From assembly GCF_003851885.1 (NCBI RefSeq), contig NZ_BHZE01000004.1:62001-126000 (forward strand): DNA of 64,000 nucleotides, written 5' to 3'. The notes below the pieces were generated by a model. That model was not told the DNA's origin and did no database searches. It was given only the letters and a program-made list of their open reading frames with translations. The DNA is from Thermaurantimonas aggregans (lineage in GTDB: Bacteria; Bacteroidota; Bacteroidia; Flavobacteriales; Schleiferiaceae). A program made the translations under genes and the position numbers. Below, in pieces: positions 34,037-42,537 of the stretch; within the stretch, counting starts at the first letter, position 1; each line of letters begins with the position of its first letter.

Positions 34037-37000
34037 TTAAATAGAAAATGAAATATTTGGACTTTCGATCTGGTTTCCATAGCCAGGAATGCTTGCCGGC
34101 AAGGTAATTCTTGCTCTTCCGGAAACAGTCAGGGTGTTGTTCATGTACGAAGCATCTCCCCACACTTCAGCTGAGGCTCCTGTATTAAAATCGTAAAAGA
34201 AGGTTTCTACCCTAACCTGCGCAATTCCTTGAACATAAATACCAAAACTACCACTTAAACCATTTATGTCAAGGTTCATATCTGCGTGCGAGTTCAGCTG
34301 GAGTCTTGCTGTAAAGGTAACCACTCCCTTAAGCCATGAATCTCTGTAATTAAACTCAGAGGTCAATTTGCCACCGATACTACCTGTAAAACTGTTAACG
34401 TCATCGAGATTGCCCTGCAGATTAAAATATCCGTTGTGAAGTTTCACCAAACCACCAAACATATCACCACCCATGTTGTTTCCATTGGCTTTAAACTGGT
34501 TGTTTCCGAAAAAGTAATGAATTTTTAAATTCTTTGATTGAAGGATTGATCCATTTGTTGGAAAATTTAAATCAGCCCCTACGTGGCCACTTATGGTATT
34601 AGCTGGTATAGCATAAGCTGCTACCACTTCACCTTTAAAATAGGGTGTATTTTTCAGTACTTTTACATTACCTTTTATAGTAACAGTTGCGTTTTCGGTG
34701 GTAAGTGCTAATTCGATTTTGCCAACCACCTCACACATTTCAGCCACATCGCTTATACCGGCTAGTATTCCTATCAAATAGGTATCTTTCTGCGGCTGAC
34801 CCGGTCCATCGATTCCTGTAAAGGAGTAATTATATCCCACAGATCCTCCTACTTGTGTGAGTTTTAACCCAGTGTTTCCTATAGGAATTCCAGGTGTTTT
34901 TGCTGCTACACTGAAGTAAACATAGTGGTACTCCTCCGGCTCATCTACAACTCCGTAGTCCAGTGATCCGTCAAGGCCAATTTTAGCAAACTCGCCTCTG
35001 AATGAGCCTTTAAAGCCATTGTTTTTAAAGGTCATATCTACCTCGAGTTCGCAGAAGCCTCGTTTAAGACGCCCTGATACCCCGCCCACGGCAATTTCGC
35101 CAGCCTGGTCAATGGTAAAATCCCGAATATTGGCCGCAGCTTTTACTCCAGTGGCACTGAGTTCAACACTTGCGTTGATTTTTAGTATTTCGTCTTTGTA
35201 TTCAGCTTTGTTCAGATCAAATGAAAATTTTGAATATTTAACCTTTCCGTTACAGTTAAATTCTTTAAGGCCACCCTCTTCCACTAAGAAGGTTGCCACA
35301 GTGATTTTGGCATTGAATTTTGAATGTTTTGCTTTTAAAGAGCCCTGAATTTTGGTCAGGTCAAAATACCTATCAAAATCAGCATTTACATTTAGCTCAT
35401 CCAGATCCATCGAAAATGCTTTTACCTTATTGGCTTGTACTTCTGCATTGCAACCTCCCCCTTGAGGAAAGTTCAGCACAAGCACAAAAGTTCCTTTTAC
35501 AGCTTTCAGATCAGAAACAGTGGCTTTCCCACTTCCATTGGTCAAGTGAAAGGTGCCATCAGGTATACTGGCTTCAAGTCCTAAACTTAATTCATCAAGT
35601 GATACAGTAAAGGCATTGGTCTTGTACCTGGCATTTGGTTTAGCTTTTAAAGTGCCTTTCAACACTCCTTGATTTGAAAAGTCGCCCTTAAAGTCAGCAA
35701 TTACTTTATCCTTATTTCCATCTTTTTTAACAATGTCGATGGCAATGCCCTGAATTCCGCTCCAGTTCCAGGTACCCGTAAAAGAATTTGTATTGGAAAA
35801 ATTGAAGGTAACTGTTGAATTTGTTCCTTTTCTGAGAAGAATGACTCCACGGCCGGCTGAGAGGTCTCTGTCTTCGGGATTGGTAGCCTTGACCTGTACT
35901 GAGCCTTTCAGATTGCCGTTGATATCTACTTCTAAGGCAAACTTTTTCAATGCCAAGTCTAATGCTTTGACTTTTTGGCCTGTAGGCAACTGAAACTCCA
36001 ATGCCGGCACTTCTGCATTACCTTCCCAGGAAAGTACCCCTCCGATCACAGCACGCGTATCGCAAACTCTTTTGATGCCGACTGTCACACCTTGTACCTC
36101 AGCCATACGTACAACTCCTCCCATTTCATCCATTTTTAGCCTCATTGCAGCATTATTAGCCTGATAGGTACAATGTCCATTGGCATCTGGTACAGGTGTC
36201 ATGGGATTCACATTTACTGCGATTTCTATAGGACCGACAAGTACGCTTCCGGCAATGGGTGTACAAAGACATTCACAATTGTTCACTATACTTCGGTAGG
36301 TATAACTCACATTTCCGATGCTGTATTCGAGTTCTACTTGTGCATTCTTGATAGAAGTATCAAGCAAGGTAATGGTTGGTGTCAGAGTTTGGGCATTGGT
36401 TATCCGCACTTTTGGATGAAGAGCCCTCCATCGATAATTGGCTCCAGGAAAATTTTGGGGATAAACTGCCTGTGCAGCATTGATCACTTTTGATCCTGCA
36501 GCACCCAAACACAAAATTTCGGGCAAATCCACCTTCATGCTCACCACAGTCAGATTCATTTCTTCCATACCCGATTGGCGTATGAGACCGTGATAGCGCG
36601 TGTTGCCGTTTTCGTCAACGGTTGTCCATGTAGAATCAGCAAATTCACCGGGCTGCAGGGTTTTGGCATATTCGATTTGATAAGTTCCGGTGATTTTGGC
36701 CGGGGTAGAAAACCCGGGCTCAGGAGCATCAGCTACTTTTGCACTCAAAGTACCTTGCCAGGTTATGGTCTGGTTTGTGCCGATACTGAGCTCTATGGAG
36801 CCAGGGTCGCTCAATGAGGCCTGAGATGGATTTACCTGAATAGTAACAGGTCCTTCTGTTCTAAGGGTTACTTTTCCGTTTTCAAACTGGTCTGTTTGTT
36901 TTTTGAATTGACCGTTAAGGGTTGTGGCCTGCCCGGTTTGTTTGCTCACAAGTAAAATTTGGTTTTTTGGCACTCCAAAAGGCTGAATCACATTAGGATT

Positions 37001-37099
37001 GTTGCCTTGCCCTTGTGCAGGTTTATCTTGTGCGCAGACGCTGGTTACAAATGATAATACGCTCAGGTATATCGCCAGGAAGTTGAAAAAGTTTTTCAT
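34037..37099 (-). CDS. Very large exported beta-rich protein, unknown function
   Basis: The 1020-residue protein starts with a signal peptide (MKNFFNFLAIYLSVLSFVTSVCAQ). Residues about 25-280 include Ig-like strands. The remainder is a long succession of short beta strands with a recurring pattern of alternating hydrophobic and Gly/Asn/Lys residues ('FKGDFSNQGVLKGTLKAKP', 'LTQVGGSVGYNYSFTGIDG', 'FNLQGNLDDVNSFTGSIGG'). The pattern recalls AsmA/TAM-like or beta-solenoid proteins, but I cannot assign a family. A few cysteines (for example 'NNCECLCT') may form disulfides in the periplasm. It is the second gene of the operon, 29 bp after the IPT/Ig gene. Confidence 0.75.
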   Translation of the reverse strand: MKNFFNFLAIYLSVLSFVTSVCAQDKPAQGQGNNPNVIQPFGVPKNQILLVSKQTGQATTLNGQFKKQTDQFENGKVTLRTEGPVTIQVNPSQASLSDPGSIELSIGTNQTITWQGTLSAKVADAPEPGFSTPAKITGTYQIEYAKTLQPGEFADSTWTTVDENGNTRYHGLIRQSGMEEMNLTVVSMKVDLPEILCLGAAGSKVINAAQAVYPQNFPGANYRWRALHPKVRITNAQTLTPTITLLDTSIKNAQVELEYSIGNVSYTYRSIVNNCECLCTPIAGSVLVGPIEIAVNVNPMTPVPDANGHCTYQANNAAMRLKMDEMGGVVRMAEVQGVTVGIKRVCDTRAVIGGVLSWEGNAEVPALEFQLPTGQKVKALDLALKKFALEVDINGNLKGSVQVKATNPEDRDLSAGRGVILLRKGTNSTVTFNFSNTNSFTGTWNWSGIQGIAIDIVKKDGNKDKVIADFKGDFSNQGVLKGTLKAKPNARYKTNAFTVSLDELSLGLEASIPDGTFHLTNGSGKATVSDLKAVKGTFVLVLNFPQGGGCNAEVQANKVKAFSMDLDELNVNADFDRYFDLTKIQGSLKAKHSKFNAKITVATFLVEEGGLKEFNCNGKVKYSKFSFDLNKAEYKDEILKINASVELSATGVKAAANIRDFTIDQAGEIAVGGVSGRLKRGFCELEVDMTFKNNGFKGSFRGEFAKIGLDGSLDYGVVDEPEEYHYVYFSVAAKTPGIPIGNTGLKLTQVGGSVGYNYSFTGIDGPGQPQKDTYLIGILAGISDVAEMCEVVGKIELALTTENATVTIKGNVKVLKNTPYFKGEVVAAYAIPANTISGHVGADLNFPTNGSILQSKNLKIHYFFGNNQFKANGNNMGGDMFGGLVKLHNGYFNLQGNLDDVNSFTGSIGGKLTSEFNYRDSWLKGVVTFTARLQLNSHADMNLDINGLSGSFGIYVQGIAQVRVETFFYDFNTGASAEVWGDASYMNNTLTVSGRARITLPASIPGYGNQIESPNISFSI

Positions 37100-37128
37100 A
37101 GGCTGTGGTTTTTTTAAGAGCTTACTGC

Positions 37129-38580
37129 TTATCTGTTTTGAATTCCAAAGAGTTGTTTCATGAGTAATTCGACCTTCCAGTCGGGTATGCGTCCTCCTCC
37201 GCCAGATACGGCACCACCGGTAATTGTAACTGTGGCGAAGTCTTGTAAGCCACTGTCCATCGCTATCACGGCAGCTGTACCATTATTGATACCAGCAGTA
37301 AAAACACCGTTTATATTGATAGTACCCATATTTGCAGGCACTACTCGCCATTGTGGTTGTCGATTTCCAATGGGTAAATTGTCTTGATCAAACATGTTAA
37401 CGGCAAACTGAAACTGGCTGCCTGCTGGAATTTGTGCTTGTGAGGGGACCACCTCAATACGCGCCACACGACGCCCCCTACCTGTTTGATCGGCTGGCTT
37501 TTGATAGATAAATCGAAAGACTTGACTTGGTAATTGAATTACACCTCTTGAGGTAATTACTTTACCTGTTATTTGCCAGGCATATACCTGACCGTCTATA
37601 AGCTGCTCGGCATATGCTGGATATTGAAAGCTGTTACCGGTAATATTTTCTTGTTTAAATACATGGATGTTTCTAACCACTTCTTCGGCAGTTTGGCCAG
37701 GTAATACTTTATAAAGGACAAAATCATAGCGTTCATTCTGTCCAAACCACTGAAAAAGAGGAAATTCTGTATAAATAATGGCTGGATTCATCCAAAATTC
37801 ATTACCCGGAGCGATCAGTTCAGGATTAAAAAATGGATTTGAAACCACGGAGTTGCCTTTGTCTGTAGATATTACAGAACCGTCTTTGTCTTTTACAACC
37901 AGTTCTACTTCATAATTGTCCGGGGGGAATTGACCTAATCGACGAACCTCATCAGCAAAAGCATACCCCCCACTACCTTGGCTACCACTAATTGTGATTT
38001 TTTCAAAATTTCGGTTGCTAATTCGTTCTTGTTGATTGGGTTGAAGATTTTTTTTGACCGATAGCGTGGCTACTTTTCCATAGTTTTGAGTGGAAAGTGA
38101 TACCTCGATGTTTACTTCCCTGCTTTGGTTATCATTTATTAAGTTAACAAAAAAGAGTATAGGTAAGCTGGAAATATTGGTTACGTCAAAATCAGCAGCG
38201 TTGTAGGTTTCATAAGGGACTATCTCAAGCAATGCCTTGAAATTTCCTGATATTGTAAATACCTCAAAACCATTAGGTTTAGTAATTACCTCGCTGCCAG
38301 TGGTCACAGTTACATTTCTGAAACCAGGTGCTGCTGTCTGAAGTACTGTGATTACAGCAGCTGCCATAGTAGGCGTTTGTACATTGATTGGGTTTTGCAC
38401 CAAAATTCCTTCTCCAAAATCTGCAACTGTTTGCCCGTTTTTAAAGTTGGAATTAATGCCCCTGATTATCACCGTAGTAGTAGTACCAATGGTAGCAGCC
38501 CCTGGCGAGAGATCAACAATCGTTTGACCGAATACCTGTGAACTCAGTAGAACACAAAAGAAAAATTTAAAAATTTTCAT
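37129..38580 (-). CDS. Exported IPT/TIG and Ig-like domain protein
   Basis: A signal peptide (MKIFKFFFCVLLSSQVFGQ) precedes an IPT/TIG-like domain at about residues 20-108 ('IVDLSPGAATIGTTTTVIIRG', then 'GFRNVTVTTG'). A central region (about 110-385) has a segment that reads 'FPLFQWFGQNERYDFVLYKV' and 'QVYAWQITGKV', resembling interrogative beta-sandwich repeats of other surface proteins. A bacterial Ig-like (Big) domain lies at about 390-458 ('RIEVVPSQAQIPAGSQFQFAV', 'NGTAAVIAMDSG'). The protein is probably periplasmic or cell-surface. It is the first gene of the four-gene operon, with about 500 bp of upstream AT-rich DNA. Confidence 0.8.
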   Translation of the reverse strand: MKIFKFFFCVLLSSQVFGQTIVDLSPGAATIGTTTTVIIRGINSNFKNGQTVADFGEGILVQNPINVQTPTMAAAVITVLQTAAPGFRNVTVTTGSEVITKPNGFEVFTISGNFKALLEIVPYETYNAADFDVTNISSLPILFFVNLINDNQSREVNIEVSLSTQNYGKVATLSVKKNLQPNQQERISNRNFEKITISGSQGSGGYAFADEVRRLGQFPPDNYEVELVVKDKDGSVISTDKGNSVVSNPFFNPELIAPGNEFWMNPAIIYTEFPLFQWFGQNERYDFVLYKVLPGQTAEEVVRNIHVFKQENITGNSFQYPAYAEQLIDGQVYAWQITGKVITSRGVIQLPSQVFRFIYQKPADQTGRGRRVARIEVVPSQAQIPAGSQFQFAVNMFDQDNLPIGNRQPQWRVVPANMGTININGVFTAGINNGTAAVIAMDSGLQDFATVTITGGAVSGGGGRIPDWKVELLMKQLFGIQNR

Positions 38581-39063
38581 AGGTTATGGTATGTTGATTG
38601 TAAGCGAATTGATTGATCAAATTTTACAACTAAAACAAAGATTGAAAACAAAACCTGTTGAAACAGTTTCAGATTTTATTTGAATATCGTTAAAACATTT
38701 TTCAATGCACTCGAAATCGCTCTATTTGAGCTTTCTATGATTAATAAAATTATTGATAGAGTTGATTACAGAAATAAAGCGTCTCACAAATTTTTCCCTT
38801 ATAACTCAAGGATAGAAAACAGGATACTTGCATTTTGGAATACTACTTGCACAGGCAACTGATCTTTTTTAGGAATAAAAATTTATATAAAATCGTCTAT
38901 TTCATTGTTTTACAAAAACAAGTAGATTTTTTTTATAATTTTATTGTCTCCATTTAATTTTCTATAAAATCAAAAAACAAGAACAAATTAAAGAAAAAAT
39001 ACAAAATTTCTTACAATAGTTACCAGTGATGTATATTACATCTCAATAGAGAGTGATTTTTTG
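38581..39063. other. AT-rich divergent intergenic region
   Basis: About 480 bp between the exported-protein operon and the thioredoxin gene. The 13-bp palindrome TGAAAC-A-GTTTCA is at 38659-38671, about 80 bp upstream of the operon, and could be a regulator site. A near -7 box with one extra base (TAAAATTTG on the minus strand) is closer to the operon start. No coding frame is convincing. Confidence 0.45.
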
Positions 39064-39071
39064 AACTTTGC
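39064..39071 (+). promoter_or_regulatory. Near-match promoter core of the thioredoxin gene
   Basis: GAACTTTG differs from TAnnTTTG at one fixed position (G for T) and ends 25 bp before the chosen ATG. Confidence 0.35.
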
Positions 39072-39096
39072 ACCCCAAAAAAAGTTGCTTCAAATT

Positions 39097-39885
39097 ATGG
39101 TGAACGAAGAGGTAGATATACTGAAAAAAAGTGAGCAAGTACCTGTATTAGTAGACTTTTGGGCACCTTGGTGTGGACCTTGCCGATTCTTAGGGCCAAT
39201 TATCGAAGAATTAGCCCGAGAAGCCAATGGTCTTTGGCAGCTGGTGAAGGTGAATACCGACGAGCAGCCTGAGTTTATGCACAAATACCACATTCAGGGT
39301 ATCCCAACGATGAAAATGTTTTACAATCGTCAGGTAATTGGCGAGCAGGTAGGCGCACTGCCAAAACACGAACTAAAGCGCTGGATCGAATCACTTATCC
39401 CCACGCCCGAAAAAAAAGAATGGACTGCTCTATCACAGCGCTTAAGTTCAGTAAACGAACAAGAAGGCAAAAAACTTTTGGAAGAATTTATTTCACGCTT
39501 TCCGTCACATCAGGAAGCTAGAATTTTATGGTTGAGATCTGTAGTTTGGCATGAACCTCAGAAAGCATTAAACCATTTACGTGAATGGAAAGACCTGGGG
39601 GCTCATACTGATCTGGTACAAGACATTGAGGCACTGGCACGTCTAATGACTTTTAATCCCGAAGGAAAAACAAAAGTAGACGATATGCTCAGTGAAGCTG
39701 CTGCACACTTAAGATCAAACGACATTGAAGGGGCACTCCGTAAGTTGGTCGATAGCATAATGTATGACAAACACGCCCACGACGAGTTGGCCCGTAAAGC
39801 CTGTATTGCCATTTTCCATCATTTAGGTGAACAACATGAACTGACAAAAGTCTGGCGAAGGCGTTTCAGTATGGCACTCTATTGA
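39097..39885 (+). CDS. Thioredoxin-domain protein with C-terminal TPR-like region (YbbN/CnoX-like)
   Basis: From the ATG at 39097 the product has 262 residues. The thioredoxin domain (about 1-105) has the active site 'WAPWCGPCRF' and the cis-proline segment 'GIPTMKMF'. The rest is helical with TPR-like repeats ('LSEAAAHLRSNDIEGALRKLVDS') and a terminal 'IFHHLGEQHELTKVWRRRFSMALY', which resembles the C-terminal domain of YbbN/CnoX co-chaperones. CnoX proteins protect chaperone clients from oxidation; here the CxxC is intact, so redox activity is likely. A terminator follows. Confidence 0.9.
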   Translation: MVNEEVDILKKSEQVPVLVDFWAPWCGPCRFLGPIIEELAREANGLWQLVKVNTDEQPEFMHKYHIQGIPTMKMFYNRQVIGEQVGALPKHELKRWIESLIPTPEKKEWTALSQRLSSVNEQEGKKLLEEFISRFPSHQEARILWLRSVVWHEPQKALNHLREWKDLGAHTDLVQDIEALARLMTFNPEGKTKVDDMLSEAAAHLRSNDIEGALRKLVDSIMYDKHAHDELARKACIAIFHHLGEQHELTKVWRRRFSMALY

Positions 39886-39916
39886 AGAGCATCTGAATTT
39901 TCAGGTGCTTTTTTTG
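39886..39916 (+). terminator. Intrinsic terminator after the thioredoxin gene
   Basis: AGCATCTGA / TCAGGTGCT (9 bp with one G-T pair) with loop ATTT, then T7. Confidence 0.85.
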
Positions 39917-39930
39917 TTTAAAAATATAAT

Positions 39931-39976
39931 ATTCATAATTAAACAACATCGACATTCATAATTAAACAACATCGAC
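39931..39976. repeat. Perfect 23-bp tandem repeat (two copies) upstream of the rhodopsin gene
   Basis: The 23-mer 'attcataattaaacaac' plus 'atcgac' occurs at 39931-39953 and again immediately at 39954-39976 with no mismatch. It lies about 160 bp before the rhodopsin start. Confidence 0.9.
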
Positions 39977-40104
39977 AGCCGAATAAAAGTATTTAAGCTT
40001 ATTTATTGTGGCAAATTTGATTTTATCATCTATATATCAATATTCTAAAAATTATCAATTGAAATTATTTTACCCAAGTAAACTTTTTTAGTATTTTTTA
40101 TGTT

Positions 40105-40134
40105 TAATGTTTGCATATAAAACGTTAAACATTA
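40105..40134. promoter_or_regulatory. Inverted repeat at the rhodopsin start codon
   Basis: TAATGTTT (40105-40112) and AAACATTA (40127-40134) are perfect inverted repeats with a 14-bp spacer. The right arm includes the A of the start codon. The left arm overlaps the best -7-like box, AATGTTTG (40106-40113). Confidence 0.5.
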
Positions 40135-40892
40135 TGAAAACAAATTTACTTGATGTCGTCACCATTCCGGTAGATGATCCGGTGGCTTTCACTTTCTTTA
40201 CCGGCTACATGTCAATGTTTGCCGCTTCGGTCTTTTTCTTTTTTGAGCGTTCGAGAGTACCAGAGAAGTGGAAAACTTCGCTGCTGGTATCTGGATTGAT
40301 CACTGGTATTGCTGCCGTACACTACTACTACATGCGCGATTACTACGCCAGCACGGGAAGCAATCCAACAGCCTTGCGCTACATCGATTGGACACTTACT
40401 GTACCTCTGATGTGTGTAGAATTTTATTTATTGACCAAACCAGCTGGAGCTACTAAAGGACTTATGTGGCGATTAATCATCGCTGCCGTATGGATGCTTG
40501 TATTTGGATATATTGGCGAGGCCTTTAATCCGGAAGGAGGAAGTACAAGTCATTCCGTTACTTATGGAGTGCTTTCAACCTTAGGATACGTTTACATTTT
40601 ATACTTGGCCTGGATGGGCGAAGTAAAACAGCTGGCCGAAAAAACGAACAATCCCACTATTATAAGAGGTATCCGCACATTATCATGGTTTATTTTAGTT
40701 GGTTGGGCTATCTATCCAATTGGATACATGTGTATGCCTGGTGGCTGGCTCAATATCGCATTTGGCTGGCAGCCTAGTGCTGTTGATTTATTCTATAACA
40801 TAGCCGATGCTATAAATAAAATTGGATTTGGACTAGTGGTGTATAACATCGCTATCGATGATCTTTCAAAGGCAAAGGTTCTAGCTGCTTGA
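40134..40892 (+). CDS. Proton-pumping microbial rhodopsin (proteorhodopsin/xanthorhodopsin type)
   Basis: The ATG at 40134 gives a 252-residue, seven-helix protein. Retinal would bind Lys229 in 'ADAINKIGFG', with Asp225 as second counterion. Helix C reads 'RYIDWTLTVPLMCVEFYLL': Asp85 as proton acceptor, Thr89 and Glu96 as proton donor make the DTE triad of outward proton pumps (not the NQ or NTQ motifs of sodium and chloride pumps). Met93 sits at the colour-tuning site, where Leu or Met gives green and Gln gives blue absorption. His63 matches the conserved His of proteorhodopsin. Gly145 in helix E occupies the position of the carotenoid-antenna fenestration. No blh or carotenoid genes are in the window. 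Confidence 0.96.
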   Translation: MKTNLLDVVTIPVDDPVAFTFFTGYMSMFAASVFFFFERSRVPEKWKTSLLVSGLITGIAAVHYYYMRDYYASTGSNPTALRYIDWTLTVPLMCVEFYLLTKPAGATKGLMWRLIIAAVWMLVFGYIGEAFNPEGGSTSHSVTYGVLSTLGYVYILYLAWMGEVKQLAEKTNNPTIIRGIRTLSWFILVGWAIYPIGYMCMPGGWLNIAFGWQPSAVDLFYNIADAINKIGFGLVVYNIAIDDLSKAKVLAA

Positions 40893-40912
40893 AAGGTTAT
40901 AGCTTAAAAATT

Positions 40913-40947
40913 AAAAGACCCTATGTGTCTGATACATAGGGTCTTTT
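40913..40947. terminator. Bidirectional intrinsic terminator after the rhodopsin gene
   Basis: AAAAGACCCTATGT / ACATAGGGTCTTTT stem with loop GTCTGAT, flanked by A and T runs. It can also serve the convergent barrel gene. Confidence 0.9.
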
Positions 40948-41012
40948 TGCTTTTTACAAATCCTGTTAATATTTCCAATATCTAAACTTTATTCCTTTTG
41001 TTGATTTAAGTG

Positions 41013-41537
41013 CTAAAGTTTAACTGCTAATCCAACAGTAATCCAGGCAATACCGTAACCGAGTTCGGCAAATGCGCCTAACTTTTCGGTAAAGTAGTAC
41101 CTACCACCCAAGTGAAATCCGTACAATAAGCCACTACTCGAAGTAGCCACCGGAAAACCGGGGTCGGGATCGAGCTTTGAACTGACAATATTATAACCAA
41201 GAGTAACCCCTCCATAAGCATCAATATTGTCGTTCAGGTAAAAATGGTATGAACCTCTTGCACCTACAATAATATAAGAGTAATTTACCTTGTAAAATCC
41301 TCCATCGAAAGTGCTGCCCGAATATCCCAGAATACCGCCGGCAGATATCTTATCAGTAAATCCATGTTCATATGATACACTTAACGGTGGAAGGGTAGAT
41401 TTACCAGATGTAAAAGCGCCAAGTCCTACACCTACATTTAAGAGTTTGTCTCCGGCTGCATATTGAGCCGACGATGGTAAACTGGTAGCTGCGATTATGC
41501 TGGCTACGAATACCAGAGAAAGTACTGAATTTTTCAT
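41013..41537 (-). CDS. Small outer-membrane beta-barrel protein
   Basis: The ATG at 41537 gives a signal peptide (MKNSVLSLVFVASIIAATSLPSSAQ) and a mature part of about 150 residues in eight likely strands, ending 'AWITVGLAVKL'. Repeating motifs such as 'LPPLSVSYEHGFTDKISAGGILGYSG' and 'LLYGFHLGGRYYFTEKLGAFAELGYG' are typical of the small OmpA/OmpW-like 'outer membrane beta-barrel' family. No ligand or enzymatic role can be inferred. Confidence 0.85.
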   Translation of the reverse strand: MKNSVLSLVFVASIIAATSLPSSAQYAAGDKLLNVGVGLGAFTSGKSTLPPLSVSYEHGFTDKISAGGILGYSGSTFDGGFYKVNYSYIIVGARGSYHFYLNDNIDAYGGVTLGYNIVSSKLDPDPGFPVATSSSGLLYGFHLGGRYYFTEKLGAFAELGYGIAWITVGLAVKL

Positions 41538-41712
41538 GTTTTTGTGATTTTTGTTCGACAAAAATTTTATAATCTAAATTTTCATTATCTAATACAAATG
41601 ATGTAATTTATTTAATTATCTAATATTCAATTTTTTATCATTATTTTACAACATATGTATTATTTTTTAATAGCTTGTATTTATCAAAAATTTGAATTCA
41701 AATTAAATTAGT

Positions 41713-42456
41713 ATGAAAACTAAAATTCAATTTTTAAGCGCAATGCTGATTTTACTACTGCTCACACAAGCCATGAGCTGCGAAAAGGATGATAAAAATG
41801 AAAATCCGGATCAGCAACAGAATTCGACCCCTACACCTACGCCATCAGACGCAAATGGAGTATTGGTAAATCTTAAGCTCTTTAATACTCAAAGCACTCC
41901 TGTTGGAAATATAGAAATTGAATTTGGAGGTGCTGCGGCCTATTTTCTGGATGCCAATGGCAAATTTCAGGATGCCGGTGAAGTAACTGTTGATGGTACC
42001 CACAAACTCAAAAAGCAAACAGGTGCAATGGAAAACTATTACTTTTATGAACAGACGGCCTCTAACCCTACCGGTATCGAATATGGATCTCAGATTCAGT
42101 GGTCTGTATCTGGCAGCAGTGCAGTACAAGCCTTTAATCACACGATATCGGGATCGATGCCCACAGTCGGACAAATTACTACAACCGGAACCTTGTCAAA
42201 GAGCGGTTGCACTATTAACGTTGCTTCAGTGACAGGTGCAGATTCAGTTATGTTTCAGATAGGAGGAAAAGTAAAAACCAGACCTGGAAATGCAACCTCT
42301 TGTGAATTTAGTGCTGATGATATGAAAGATGTAGGCACGGGTTTACAATTGGTACAAGTGCTCCCATATAAAATACAAGGGGCTACCATTAATGGAAAAA
42401 AATACTATTTCGTACGCGAAGTAAGCAGAACCAAAATGCTTGAAGTTTCTAATTAA
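41713..42456 (+). CDS. Predicted lipoprotein of unknown function
   Basis: The 247-residue protein has a lipoprotein signal with cysteine 23 (lipobox QAMSC) followed by a low-complexity linker rich in Gln, Pro and Thr (QQQNSTPTPTPSD). The globular part is beta-rich and contains two cysteines that could pair. I recognise no family. It stands alone, with a terminator after it. Confidence 0.75.
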   Translation: MKTKIQFLSAMLILLLLTQAMSCEKDDKNENPDQQQNSTPTPTPSDANGVLVNLKLFNTQSTPVGNIEIEFGGAAAYFLDANGKFQDAGEVTVDGTHKLKKQTGAMENYYFYEQTASNPTGIEYGSQIQWSVSGSSAVQAFNHTISGSMPTVGQITTTGTLSKSGCTINVASVTGADSVMFQIGGKVKTRPGNATSCEFSADDMKDVGTGLQLVQVLPYKIQGATINGKKYYFVREVSRTKMLEVSN

Positions 42457-42472
42457 AATATGCTATTCAATT

Positions 42473-42503
42473 AAAAATCCCGGTCTGAGGCCGGGATTTT
42501 TTG
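42473..42503 (+). terminator. Intrinsic terminator after the lipoprotein gene
   Basis: AAAATCCCGG / CCGGGATTTT stem with loop TCTGAGG, followed by T6. Confidence 0.9.
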
Positions 42504-42537
42504 TTTATAAAAATGTTAAGGTGCTTTTAGTGTAAAA

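Noticed and set aside
39931-39976. CRISPR-like array
   Set aside because: Only two head-to-tail copies with no spacer between them and no cas genes in the window.
40107-40133. Upstream ATG for the rhodopsin at 40107
   Set aside because: It lies inside the putative promoter region and would add nine residues not seen in relatives. The ATG at 40134 gives the normal N-terminus.
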